64,000 bases of DNA from Sequoia sempervirens. Its lineage: Eukaryota > Streptophyta > Pinopsida > Cupressales > Cupressaceae. Location: positions 156,519,930 to 156,583,929 of the forward strand of contig VDFB02047230.1 of assembly GCA_007258455.2 (NCBI GenBank). The letters are read 5' to 3'. The notes beneath the pieces are model-generated. The model worked only from the letters and a program-made list of their open reading frames with translations, did not search any database and was not told the DNA's origin. The position numbers were made by a program, and so were the translations under genes. This document shows, one piece after another, positions 23,403 through 35,216 of this stretch; position 1 is the stretch's first letter, and every line of letters starts with the position of its first letter.

Positions 23403-25633
23403 AGTATGACCCTGTATCAACACTAAAGTAGACATTCAAGACACTAATGTATGCATCAATGAAAATGATACACAATCATACACTATCAAAGACCAAGAAG
23501 ATCAAGCCTAGATTATCCAACGTGATGTGGAACACATCTAGGCTATCAATTTTCATTTTGTCGTGTGCTCACTCTATGGTAGTGGAACCTTAGGCTATCC
23601 ACTAGGTGAGTATTCCAAAAGGATGGAAAATGAGAGAATCATTTTAGGCTCCCATACCATATCAAATCTATCCTCTTGAAAACTTCAATAAGGCACCACA
23701 ATTCTAGGAAAGGCTCCATAGGAAAGCAAGGTGTGTTATGCTAAGTGGCCTTGAATTTAGGGTTTTGAGCTCCATAGGGCTTAACAAGCTGCGTTATGTC
23801 AAACACCTATGAACATTAGGAAGGCTCCATAGGCAAGCAAGGTTTGTTATGAAGTGATAACTTTAAGAAACTCTCCTCAAAAAAGGATATAGAATCTTGG
23901 CGAATCCTTCATTTTTTTAGGGAAAAATATTAATTTCTATTGATGAATTTTTCCTTTTTTTTGAAAAAATATTAATTTTATTGGAATTTTTTTTTACATC
24001 ACTAAAATTTTATAGATAATTTTGGAGAATCTTGAAAAATAATTGGGAAATGCATTAATTATGATGGTGAATCTATCCAATCTAAAAATAATTCTCATGG
24101 AAAAGTAAGGGCTCAAGAGTGGAAATTATTGATGGGTTTAAGGGGTAGAATTTCCATCATTATTTTAAAATATAATATAATGGCCCTCATTGTATTTTGC
24201 AAGGTAAAATGTACCCATGATCTGCAATTCTCATGGGGCTCAAAATTGCTTTTAGATCATTGATCTAACGACCCTTGTTGCACTCTACGAGGTAAAATGT
24301 ACCCACAATCTATAATGCTCATGAGACCTAAAATTGTGGGCCCCATGAGCATTACAGATCATGGGTACATTTTACCTTGTAAATTAATGGTGGAAACTAA
24401 ATATTAGAAATATGGTCCTAAAACAACTAATAATTATGATATATTATTGGTGAATTAATATAGATTTCTACTTTAATTTATAAAATTTAGGTGAATCTAA
24501 TCATATATTGAATATTGTGGAAATTTTTTGTTAATTTTTTAAATAAAATAAATTCTTTGGAGATTTAAATAAGACTATAATTAAATTTTGTAAAAATGTG
24601 GCAATTCAAGTGACGTTATAGCTCAAACTATGAGCCAATTTTGGATTCCCAAATCTCAACTATTAGCCAATTGGTGAATATTAGCCACTAAAAAACTCAT
24701 TGGTGTTATGCTTGGTGGCCTTTATTAGGGTTGTGTTCAAGCTTCATAAGGTTACCAAGCTGCATTATGCCAAACACTTATGAACATTATATATAGGTTT
24801 TTGTTCAAAGGGACTTCGCTTCATTCGTGTAAGGTCTTCTTCTTAATGAACAATGTGCCTAATGTCTCCAAGATAGGAAAAATCAAGAGTAAAAGTTTCA
24901 CAGCTTAGGGAATGCAGTGTGTCGCATCACCACTAAGAGGAAAGTCATACACTAAGAAATATCACACTCTTGGAGGACATCAAACCCAATGACACCACCA
25001 AGAGAAGGATGCATCACAAGAAAAAATAAAATCACAAGATGAAATATGCAAAATGTTGAAAGATATTATCAATGTATGCCCCCACTTTAAAGTGGTTGCT
25101 AACACCATTGTTGTGAGCAATTGTTTTAAAGTATCCAATATTCAATCCTAAGACATGAGAGCTTTACTCAGAAATCCCTATGCCAAGTCATATGTTTCCA
25201 AAATAAAGCTACATCACAAAAAATGGAGGGGTTGCAACCAAAAATACATAAGGGATCTATGGATTCGGGGTTAGTATATCTTTGCTACAATGTTGTTATA
25301 GAGCTCAAAAATGTCATCATTCCCCAAATACTCATAGAACTGGAAGAATCACACATAGAGAGTGAAAATAAAGAAAAATCCTTTCAGGTCAACATGGAAG
25401 AGACCTAAATGTCTCGATGCCTTGCGTCATCCCCAAAAGGAAAACACAAGACAAGCAAAAAGGAAAATGTTTACGACATAGAGAAGAATGTAGATACATA
25501 TAGAGGAATGCACAAAGAGAGAGAGAGATACATCAAATGTAAAAACACGAGGTATCACATTACACACATGTAATCACATAAAGAAACATGAAAAGAAACC
25601 AATGTTGCAAAATACTAGTAAGGCACATGCGAG
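23403..25633 (-). other. 3' non-coding region of element B
   Basis: About 2.2 kb lie between the polyprotein stop and the polypurine tract, where an autonomous Ty3-type element would carry RT, RNase H and integrase. No motif of those enzymes is visible. Blocks are nevertheless shared in order with the same region of C, including repeated 'ggctccatagg.aagcaagg' units (about 23708, 23766, 23824), a 'tgtgcctaatgtctccaa' block and an 'agagacctaaatgtctcgat' block. The shared order shows that the region was already non-coding in the common ancestor. Confidence 0.7.
24199..24380. repeat. Fold-back sequence inside element B
   Basis: The left arm (about 24199-24240, with aaggtaaaatgtacccatga) is matched in inverse orientation by 24339-24380, with roughly three mismatches over 40 bp. 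A third, direct, more diverged copy of the left arm lies between them (about 24290-24329). Confidence 0.85.
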
Positions 25634-26975
25634 TCAACCTATTAGTAGTTCGTCTGCATCCCAATCCTGATTGGTATATATAAAAGGAAGACAACTAGCC
25701 AAAGGGAAAACATCAAGTGTTGAACTAGGACACATACCAAGTTCAACACTCTTCTTAGGAGAATTATCATTTAAGCTCATGGAAGAGGAAAACAATGAAT
25801 TCAAATCATTATGCACTTGTTCATCAATCTTTATAGTATTAATGTCATCATCTAAATTAATCACAATAGGAGGTTGAATGTCAATTTCTCTTGAAGGTTC
25901 TTGTTTATGTTGCGACGAGGGTATATAATCATCATGCATTGCTTTGAGTAGGTTCAAATGCTGATTTTTTATTTTGCTCTTTTCTTCTTTAGGTTGTAAC
26001 ACATGAGCAATAGCACAACTTCTACACCTACACTCTAGCATTTCAATTTCATTTCAATCTGTTGTCAATTTGTGATTGTGTAGGAGTAGGTTTTTTAGTC
26101 ATAGGTTTCATTTCTTCCCTTATGGGAGGAACAAAATGAACCATAGGAGGTTGTTCAACCACTTTCTCTTTAGCTTTATAAACTTTTTTGACTTTAAGGG
26201 GCACAACGTGATTGTTTTGATTGTCTTGTGGTCTCTTATAAGAAATAGTAGGATGATTTGTCATAGGTTGCTCTTGGATATTTGGAAGGGATTTTTAATC
26301 AATCATTGGTTCTTCAAGGATAGGTGGCTCAATCACGATTGGAGGCATGTTTCTAAGGGATAATTCTGCTATGTGTTTCACCTTAAACTTTTGATATTCT
26401 TTGAAAAAGTAGTCCTCATGAGGTATAATAGGTTCAATAGGCTTGGGCCAAAATAAATCCAATGAAAAGTACCACAGGAAGACACAGGATTAAAGCCACT
26501 ATGATTTATAGTAAAGATTTCATTTCCAAAGGGAAAATTCAAACATTTATGCACAACTGATGGGATGACATTCATGGAGCGAAGCCATGGATAACCTAAC
26601 TTCACACGAAATTGGTTCAATGACGAGATGATGGTGAATGAGACATTTAATGTTTTTGGTCCAACTTTTAAAGGGAGATTTATCAATCCAATCGTAGGAC
26701 AAGAAAAATCATTATGTGTTTTGATCCATGCCTTCAGTTTTTCATATGTATCTTGATAGAGTTCATGCACAAATAGGAATTCTTCAGTGATCACATTCTC
26801 TACATAGATGGGATCAATTGATATCCCATTAGTAGGCTTGTCATTGATTCTTCTGTCTATGTAAAGAGGACCATCAGGTGCATGTTTAAGTATGTCTTTT
26901 TGTGAGAAAATAATATCAAGAGGAATTTTGGTTGAGCCCTTATGATTTTTACCTTCAATAAATGACACCATTCTA
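25634..26975 (-). pseudogene. Protease-like domain and tail of the element B polyprotein
   Basis: The minus-strand frame from 26971 has a retropepsin-like C-terminal half (PTIGLINLPLKVGPKTLNVS, then KLGYPWLRSMNVIPSVVHKC and LNFPFG), which matches the 'LGRPWLH..GAIPS..HQ' core of plant Ty3-type proteases. Where the catalytic D-T/S-G should be, the sequence reads ISIDPIYVEN; the aspartate is kept but T/S-G is not. Element C has the same loss. A frameshift near 26450 leads into a tail rich in P, Q and charged residues (26264-25634) that stops at 25634. No RT follows. The tail ends at the equivalent place in C. The function of this domain without a triad is unknown. Confidence 0.75.
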
Positions 26976-26977
26976 AT

Positions 26978-28732
26978 CGGTTCTTATTCAATGTCATCTT
27001 TTGTGTTTTCATCATCCATGTCAACATTCATCACATCATTCTTTGTTTCACTAGCTTGCACAAATGAAATAGTGTGTTTCGGCATGAGATTTGTAAATAT
27101 TTGTAAGGTTTGGTTAGGAGGAGCTAAAGACTTATTACCTTGATCATTCACACCTCCAATTAGAAGATGATTAGAATCAATTAGCTCTTGCACAAGATGT
27201 TTAAGATGCTTACAATATTTCATATCATGTCCATTTTTTCGGTGATAATGGTAATAAGAATTTGGTCTATAGCCTGTGGGTAATGGTTTGTTAGGATCAA
27301 GAACTCTGACAGGAGGAAGGGAAAGCATATTCTTTTCCACGAGTTGCAACATGATATTATGAAGGGTATCAGGTAGAGGAGAAAATTTTATATTCCTATC
27401 CGCAAAGGCATATGAATTTGTCGTCTTTATGGCAACCACTTGGTTATCAACTTGTTGATTTGGTTGAGGGGAATTAAGTTGTATAAAGACCCTATTCTAC
27501 TTCTTGAAAGGTTGGTAATTATTTTGAGGTGCACATTCAAAAATTTTAGGATGGCTAGAAGAATTTTTCACATCATGATTATAAGCTGAATTTTGATAAT
27601 CACGAATGGCTGTACATAATTGTGTGAAGGAAGGGAATTTCAACATCTCAAGTTTGGTTTCGATTTTTCTTTGTAAATTGGCAATAAACATTCATTGAAT
27701 GTTGACATCAGGAATCTTAATGTTTATTTATGAATAAAGTGTTTGATAGTGTGCTATGAAATCATTTACTTTCTCATCATCCTTTTGTTTGCATGTCATT
27801 AAATCAAATAGGGTCATCTTGGGACCCATGTGAATGTGGAAGTGGTTGTAAAAGGCATCAAAAATCTCATTGAATGAACTAATTAAGGTATTTGATAAGG
27901 AAGAAAGCCACTCTAAAGTAGTATCCTTCAAGGATCTAGGGAATAGTTTAGCCAAGAGCTTATCTTCGAAGATGAAATCACTACATAGGGCTGTGTAAGT
28001 AGAAACATGGCTAATAGGATCTCCTTTCCCACCATATTTCTAAAATCTAGGAACTTCTATACCTTGTGGCATTGGTGTTCTCAATATCTCTAGAGATAAT
28101 GGGTTGGTTTTGATGTATTGTGAAGGTTGACCATTGTTGTTTTGAGTTAGGATTGCGACTCGTTGTTGAATGGATGTCACATTTTGCATAAATGTGTTAA
28201 GGATGGCATCGTTGTTATTATTGTAAGGTGGAGGGGAATAAGGTGGATTGGTGTATGTATGCGAAGGGAAAGTGAATTGTATATTTGTGAGGGAGGATGG
28301 TTGAGGAGATATGGTATGTGAATGCACAAAGCTAGAAGGATTCCCTATGGAAATACCTAATGAAGTGTTGACATTGCTAGAAGGTTGAATGGTTGTGGTA
28401 ACTTGAGTACTAGTGTATGTAGGAATGGAAATGGGTATTGTAGAAGGAGGAATTGACTTTCCACCTTGGCTTTGGGTATACCCCAAAGCTTGAGTATGAC
28501 TAGTGATGGTAGGGATAGTGTTGTTAACATCATGCACATTAGTTGTAGGTAGGGAAGTCATGGAAAATGAGGTATGCATACTATGATCCATAGGGGGTTG
28601 ATTATCAACACTATTAGAAAGAGAGTTAGAAAACCCAAGATCCACAGTGAATGGTGTATTGTAGGATGACATGAGTCTCAAAGTACATCTCACAATAGTA
28701 TTACTAATAGGACATCGAGTTGTAAAGATCAT
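26978..28732 (-). pseudogene. Gag region of element B
   Basis: It starts at the minus-strand ATG ending at 28732 (MIFTTRCPISN), matched by MSFTSRCPISN in C. An N-terminal Ser/Thr/Pro-rich region (to about 28150) precedes a capsid-type gag domain with GGKGDPISHVSTY, AKLFPRSLKDTTLEWLSSL and DDEKVNDFIAHYQTLYS (28020-27730). A zinc-knuckle-like block follows, YHYHRKNGHDMKYCKHLKHL, where the first cysteine is replaced by tyrosine. Four or five in-frame stops (near 28037, 27725, 27692, 27494, 26981) break an otherwise continuous frame. Gag would form the particle and bind RNA. Confidence 0.85.
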
Positions 28733-29503
28733 ACAAGTTTCACAAACTTAGTGTGAAAACCCAAAATGGAATGAGGCTTATAATGCAATGCAATGACCTA
28801 GAATAAATTTTTTTAAATTATAAACAAGGTAATTTGTTGATTACACTATGCAACAATCTGAAAATGAAATCTTGTAAATGTAAATTTGAAATCACACAAT
28901 GTACTAAATGTACCAAATTAGGATAGATATGATGAAATTAATAAAACAAAAACTCAACAAACTGAAACGGAAATATGAAAGCAGCAAACTAAAACAAAAA
29001 TCTAAAAGTAGCAAAAAAAAGCACATAAATGAAGATTTTAATTTCTAGAAATGTAGATTAAGGATTGATCAAGGACTCATTCAACCTATGGTGAATGGGT
29101 CCTAGATTAGGGTTTTGAAACTAATTTTTACTAATTTTTAATTCTTTTCCAATGGTTTTTCAGATTCAGGTTTGCTATAGTAAGTTTTAGTTTGATTTTT
29201 TGTAGAATGCAATGTGAAATTTAAGTGCAAAAGTGATAAAATGATGACCTAAAACACCTAGTTTGATATGCAATTTTGTTTCAATTTTCAAATGCAAGTT
29301 TATATGATGTAAATGATATGCAAGATGACTAAATTTTTTTTGTGATTTTTCAGATTTAAAGAATGCAAACAATGCAATCCTAAAACCCTAGATGCAATGC
29401 AAAGTTGAATGAAAATTATAAACCCTAAATGAGATCTAATTCAATGCAAATGAATGCAAGATCTAAATCTAGGATGAAAAGTACTCCAAAATCAGCAAAC
29501 TAC
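28733..29503 (-). other. 5' leader of element B, gag-proximal part
   Basis: Non-coding leader between the primer-binding region and gag. It is collinear with 42489-43280 in C. It contains one copy of the family hairpin about 340 nt upstream of the gag start. Confidence 0.75.
29072..29103. repeat. Leader copy of the family hairpin in element B
   Basis: Arms aggactcattca (29072-29083) and tgaatgggtcct (29092-29103) pair over 12 positions with one G-U type mismatch. The equivalent place in C (42812-42831) holds a 20-bp perfect palindrome, cattcacccatgggtgaatg. Both lie 320-340 nt upstream of the gag ATG. Confidence 0.85.
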
Positions 29504-31080
29504 TGTAGTGTAGAAAAATGTATCCCTTTACATTTTCACACTTGTTTGGGCCCTCCCTATGAAAATTAGGTCTATTTATGCTTTAATTGGTCCTATTTTT
29601 CATCCACAAGCCTTATTAAATACATTTTTCTATGGATAATCCCAACATTTAACAAATGGAAAATCATAATTTAATATTTGAGGTTATGTCTTCTAGATCT
29701 AGGGATCTGGGACTCATACATCCCTTTGGGCATATGGGTCACACTTAGGTCTCAGGGCCTAGTTTCAGATGTTGCATTAAACTTAACATTTCTTAGAGTT
29801 TGTGTCCCAAGTTTAAACCACTGGGACTCACACGCCCAACCTGGTGTATGAGTCCCACTTTAACTTGGACCTATTTTAAATCAATTCCTTGGCAATATTT
29901 TACTATCCTAGATCTGATGTCAGCTTGTAGTGTTGTAATTTTGAGAAATTGGGCTTAAATAAGTATAAATACAAGGTTGTTTCACAAAATTTCTCTTAGA
30001 AAGTTTTCAAGTCATCTAGCAATTTTGAGAGAGCATTCCTATAGCAAGTTCATGAGTCAAGAGCATTCAAGAGAAAATCATCAAGCATTTGGAGCAACAT
30101 TCAAGATTCAAGCATTATGTCAAATTCTTCATGCATCATGTGTGTTTGTGAGCTAATATTTGTGATGTAGGTTTCATTATTCAAGTAAGAATTCAAGACA
30201 AGTTTCAAGCATTCAATCAAGAATCAAGATCCACATTCATGCTATCCATTTCACACAAGTTTGCAACCTTCATTTCAAGGGTTTGGTAAGTTGCAACATT
30301 GCATTTGTTCATTTATCATTCCTTCATTCTTTTCTATTTCATTTCAAGGTTTGATTACCAAAACAGGGTTTGACCAAGGAAAACCCCTATTCCCTAACAA
30401 AAAAACATTTTACCTCTCTTGATGTGTGTTTGTAGATCTAGGTGAAATGGAGCTTGAAGATCCTTTGAAGAAAAAGTTGTCAAAGTTGTCATCTTCACAA
30501 AAACTCACCTACAGGCCAGAATTTAGACTTTCAAACTTAAAGAATCAAACAAGACGAAAGCTACAAAATATCACTAAAGGCTACAAAAATATCAGTCAAA
30601 CCCTAATAATCGGACTAAATTTCCCCTTTGGGTGTATGAGTCCCAATACAACCCTTTTTCCAGTTTTTTGTAGATCTTGATCAATCACTAGAAGATTCCA
30701 GATCTTGCCTAGATTCCTATAGCAGGACTCAATTTCCTAGCTTGGCATATCAGTCCTAGTGCACCTTAAAACAACAATTTCCAGGGTTTTTGGACCTTGT
30801 TTTGATCTCTCCATTCTTCTAGGTACTTTTCTATTTCATGCTATTTGTTAATTTAATTTAATACTTTCAAGTTTCTAAGGTTTAGTACATTAGAGTTTGC
30901 ATTTCTCCTTTAAAGCTTCATTTAATGGTGAACCCTTGTTTAATCACACAAGGAAACCCCTATCCCTTCCCTCAATTGAGTCACTTGGTTGAGGGATCTT
31001 TGTTTCCTAATGAAATAAAGTGTTAAATGGGTCCTAAGTTCCATCTCCTAAAAGGTGGACACCCTATTTCCTTTGGTTCA
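29504..31080 (+). mobile_element. Inverted solo LTR (F) of a related family in the leader of B
   Basis: The plus strand begins TGTAGTGTAGAAAAATGTA, close to the C LTR start (TGTAGTGTCGAAAAATGTAC), and ends ..TTTGGTTCA. Long stretches (for example 29910-30500) match the reverse complement of the B and C LTRs. The 5-bp flanks are actac (29499-29503) and attac (31081-31085), a target duplication with one change. Removing it brings the leader of B into register with that of C. Its two to four hairpins have changed sequence (29709-29740, 29822-29857). Confidence 0.8.
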
Positions 31081-31085
31081 ATTAC

Positions 31086-31114
31086 AATGTTCAAAAGGGT
31101 CATGTTCACAAAAA
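31086..31114 (-). other. Primer-binding region of element B
   Basis: Directly inside the right LTR the minus strand reads TTTTTGTGAACATGACCC; the same place in C reads TTATGGTGAACTCGACAC. The two are clearly homologous, with C keeping the TGG start. I cannot assign the tRNA with certainty. Confidence 0.55.
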
Positions 31115-32601
31115 TGAAATAAAGGAAAAGAGGTTCACCATAATGAATCAAAATTATGAACCTAATTTCCACTCTATTTCATTCAATATAAGGGTTATGA
31201 TGTTTAAATGAGTTCTAGAAATTAAACCTAACTGATATAGTAATCAAAAGGGAGGATTTAAGAGGGTCAAATGTTGTGTACCTATTGCAAAAAGTGTTTT
31301 TATGGATATCATTGAGGACTCATTCGCCCTAAGGCAAATGGATCCTGGCTAGGGCTCTGGAAAATAAATTTATGGGTTGTGTTATTCAATTTATACACTC
31401 CCAGATCCTAGTCGAGCAGTGTCAGAAAGCTAGAAATAAACCTTGTAGCTTAGTTTCCATGATTTGACAACTTTCGTAGCAACTTTGACAACTTTTGCAA
31501 TTTTTCTCTCTAAATGATCTTCAACCTAAAACTTGCAATCACACATCAAAGGAGAATAAAAATGTTGTTTTGTTAGGGGATAGGGGTTTTCCTTGGTCAA
31601 ACCCCATTTTGGTAATTAAATCTTGAAGTGAAACAATGCATAAAGGAATGATGAATGAAAAACAATATGTAACAACTCATCAAACCTCAATTGAAACCTT
31701 GGATTGTAGATATGAAAACTAGCATGAAGTGGCCTCAATGAATGTAGATCTTGGTATTGAACTTGATGTGAAACAATTCCTTGAATATACTTGATTGATC
31801 TTGAATGCTACTTCAACACACTAGCTCAACAATATGCATGATGCACTAAGTCTTTGACATGATGAAATGGATCTTGATTGCTGCAATATTCTTCAATAAT
31901 CTACCCTTGAATGCCTTATAAATTATCTTGAATGCTCTTGATCTCAAAAAATTGCTATTAGGATGCTTGAATAAGAATTCTTCTAGGCAAAACTAAGTGG
32001 AATAGCCTTGTATTTATACATATCTTAACATTAAATGATCCTGAAATTCAAATATCACAAGCCGACATCAAATCTAGGATTTGAAATCATTAAAATACTA
32101 CCAAAAACATATCCCAAGGGGGGTACTATGTCTAAGTGAGGACCCATTCTCCATGTGGTGAATGGGTCGTAGGTCACTTAACTAGGACACACTTTGAGAA
32201 ATATGAAATATTATATGAAAATAGGGTCCTAAGACCTAGTGCAGACCCATTTGCTAGGTGTTGAATGGGTCCTATGTCACTAACCTAGGAAACACACCTT
32301 CTAAAATTAAGTGTTGTGTAATGGTATTTATGAATGTTAGGTTTTATCCCTCAAAATTTTCCAATTAAGAAAAATTAACCTCAATTAATTAATAAAACCC
32401 TAGATTAGTGTGAAAGTGTAAAGATACACTTCACAACACCTTAAATAAGGCACAATTAAGTCCATTTAGTTAAAAAGGGCCCTAAAATTAATGTGAATAT
32501 GAGAAACATACTACAACACTAAATCAAGGCAACATTAGGTTCATTTTAATTTATTGATTTTCCCAAATGAAGAAAAAAGGGATACTTTTTTTGTTACTAC
32601 A
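31115..32601 (-). repeat. 5' LTR of element B
   Basis: About 1487 bp, the partner of 21869-23381. The three hairpins are present but more decayed (31318-31345, 32139-32168, 32243-32272). Confidence 0.88.
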
Positions 32602-33400
32602 TTTGCTCTAATCAGTCTTAGGAGATTCATCATTCTTTCTTAGCTTGCAACCAATAACCATTGGGGTACATAGCAGTTTAGAATCTTCTATTCCAAACTT
32701 CTTCAACATTTCCTTGATAAAGTTTGATTGCGAAATGAAAATACCTTTATCTGTTTGATTTATTTATAGCCCAAGGAAGAAATTTATCTCCCCAAACATA
32801 GATATTTCAAACTCTTTCTACATATCTTCTGCTAACTTCTTACACATAGTTTCATTTCCTCCAAAGATTATGTCATCAATATATACAACCACAATCAAGA
32901 TTTGATCTTTTTCAACTTTAAAGTAAAGATTTCTATGTGCAATACCTTTATTGAATCCTTGTTTTATCAAATACCTATCCAACCTTGCATACCAAGCTCT
33001 AGCAGCTTGCTTCAGTCCATACAAAGCTTTCTTCAATTTGCAAACCATATCTGGTTTGTATGATAACTAAAATCATTCTACTTGTTCTATGTATACTTCT
33101 TCTTCCATTTCTCCATTCAAGAAAGTATAATTTACATCTAGTTGATAAATTTTGAAATCCTTATGTGTTGAAAAAGCCAAAAACATCCTGATAGCTTCCA
33201 TTCTTTCTATCATAGAAAATGTCTCCTCAAAATCTATTCCTTCAAGTTGTGAGTACCCTTTACACACAAGCCTTTCCTTGTTCCTTACCACTTCTCCATT
33301 CTCATTTAGTTTGTTTGTAAATACCCATTTAGTCCCAATTATATTTTTATTTGTTCTAGTCTTGGGACAAGTTCCCAAGTTTGATTCTTCTTAATCTACA
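32602..33400 (-). pseudogene. Reverse transcriptase of element A, N-terminal and central part
   Basis: Minus-strand signatures in order: GTKWVFTNKLNENGEVVRNK, LVCKGYSQLEGIDFEETFS, KIYQLDVNYTFLNGEMEEEV, KLKKALYGLKQAARAWY and VVYIDDIIFG, the last being the YxDD catalytic box. All are typical of plant Copia RT. A TAA-type break near 33070 and a stop just before the B insertion interrupt it. The end nearest B reads GCKLRKNDESPKTD, then a stop, and joins across the insertion to KYRSMIG at 21868. Confidence 0.92.
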
Positions 33401-33599
33401 ACAAATATTCTTTCATAGCCTTGATCCAATATTCATATTTGCATACCTCAATCACTATTTTAGGTTCAACTTTAGAAAGTAAACATAGATTTACCTATTC
33501 TTTATTAGCTTTCCTTCTTGTTAGTACACCTTTTCTCTTATCTCCAATGATCTGTTCTTTAGAATGATTCTTTTGCACATACTTAGGAGTTTTAGAAGT

Positions 33600-34500
33600 C
33601 TTTTCCAGAGCTTCTTCCTCTTCAATCCGTACCTTTTATTTTTCTTTTTCTTCTTCTCTGTAAGAAGACTCATCTGATTCATATCCATCTTTCACCACTG
33701 AATTCTTCTGCAGATCTTCATCAACCTTGACACTTGGACTCTCAATATTCTTTCTCAATATCTTGTTATAACACTGATAAGATTTGATTCTAATAAAATA
33801 TCCAAGGAAGATACCTTCATCAAACCTTGCTTCAAACTTTCCTAAGTTATCTTCATCTCTTCTGATATAAAATTTGCTTCCAAACACTTTGAAATATTTG
33901 AAAATATGAATCCTTCCATACCATATCTCATAGGGAGTTTTCTCTTGCTTGAACTTTGTTAAGTATATAAATAGCAGTATGAATTTCTCCTCTCCAGTAG
34001 ACTTTCAATACATTTTCTTCTTTGATCATTGTTCTTGTAGCTTCTTGCATAGTCCTATTCTTTCTTTCAACCACTCCTTTTTGCTAAGGAGTCCTAGGGG
34101 CAGACAAATGCCTCTTTATGCCATGATTCTCACAAAACATATTAAACTCATTGGAGGTGAACTCTCCACTTCTATTAGACCTCAAAAATTTGATTTTCAT
34201 ATCCATTTCATTCTCAACCATAACTTTGAATGCTTTGAACTTATCTAGAGCTTTAATTTTTTTGTTAAGAAAAGTAACCCATGTCATTCTAGAGTAACCA
34301 TCAATTAATAACATGAAATACCTATCACCTTGAAGACTTCTTACTCTTGAAGGACCATAAAGATCTATATGCACTGATTCCAATAGTCTGATAGTAGATT
34401 GTTCTTTGACTTTGAAACTTCTTTTTTTCATTCCAATTTGACATTCTTTACAGACAACATTGATAGGCTTTGTGATCTTTGGAAAATCTCTCACAACTTG
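33600..34500 (-). pseudogene. Integrase of element A
   Basis: The minus strand carries CKECQIGMKKRSFKV (the end of the zinc-binding domain), VHIDLYGPSRVRSLQG (first catalytic Asp), KFLRSNRSGEFTSNEF and GVVERKNRTMQEATRTM (catalytic Glu), then GKFEARFDEGIFLGY in the C-terminal part. In the usual LRSDRGGEF motif the second catalytic aspartate is asparagine here, so the enzyme would be inactive even without the stops near 34083 and 33900. Confidence 0.9.
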
Positions 34501-34699
34501 AACTAAACTAATTCTTACTAAATTATCAAAATTAATGTGACAAATCCTCTTGTGCCATAACCATCTTTAATTAATCCGAGTCATAAAGCAATGACAATCA
34601 GTACCCTTGAGTTGATAAACATTTTCATATGTTCTTCCTCCAAAAATAACCACAGTTCTGAATCCTTTTCTAATCTCACATCCCTCATCTTGAAACATA

Positions 34700-34960
34700 A
34701 GATTATATCCTTTGCTACACATTTATCCAACACTCAATAGGTTATGCCTTAAACCCTTAACATAGTAGACATCATCAGTATTATGCTTGCCTTCAAAATT
34801 GATAGAACCTTTCCCACATATCTTAGTATATGTATCATCACCAAATCTAACACATCCTCCATTATACCTTTCAAGTTTTAAAAAAATACTCTTGTCATAG
34901 GTCATATCATTAGAGAATCCACTTTCAATGATCTAGTAGTTATTCTCCTAACTAGCATGA
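34700..34960 (-). pseudogene. Protease region of element A
   Basis: The frame reads IIESGFSNDMTYDKSIFLKL, then GGCVRFGDDTYTKICGKGSI and DDVYYVKGLRHNLLSVG. This matches the Copia protease (usually IIDSGCSNHMTGDK). The catalytic Asp of DSG is Glu. A stop lies just upstream of IIESG. Confidence 0.85.
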
Positions 34961-35216
34961 AAGGAAGATACCAAAGTACTTTCAGTCTTATCTGTTGTCT
35001 CTAGATGAATTTCCTTCACACATCTCTCAACGTTAGTAGAAATAGTTTCATCTTTTAAATCCATGAGTAGGAATTGACCATCATCATCATCTCCATAATC
35101 AAATTCATCATCAGAAATACTTGTGTCTTCTCTAACATAATAGCTTTTCTTAATCATCTTACATTTGTTCTCCTTATTTTTATTATTCAAAACTCTATTT
35201 GGACATCTTGAAGCAT
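34961..35216 (-). pseudogene. Gag C-terminus of element A (after the C insertion)
   Basis: Starting at the C boundary the frame reads ASRCPNRV, the second half of a CCHC knuckle. An acidic stretch follows (SDDEFDYGDDDDGQFLLM), then the linker toward the protease. The upstream half lies at 53351-53645. Confidence 0.85.

Larger units (their letters stand above)
21869..32601 (-). mobile_element. Gag/protease-only LTR retrotransposon B, inserted in element A
   Basis: LTRs are 21869-23381 and 31115-32601. On the minus strand they begin TGTAGTAAC and end TTTATTTCA. A polypurine tract adjoins the left LTR and a primer-binding region adjoins the right. Flanks are cttgt (21864-21868) and tttgc (32602-32606), a decayed 5-bp target duplication. 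Removing B with one copy restores element A's frame into KYRSMIG. The interior has a gag/protease-like polyprotein (25634-28732) and no RT, RNase H or integrase. Gag features place it near the Ty3/Gypsy lineage. A solo LTR (F) sits in its leader. Confidence 0.88.

Noticed and set aside
21869..32601. CRISPR-like array from the repeated hairpins
   Set aside because: The hairpins are widely spaced, lie in LTRs of a plant retrotransposon, and no spacers or cas genes exist.
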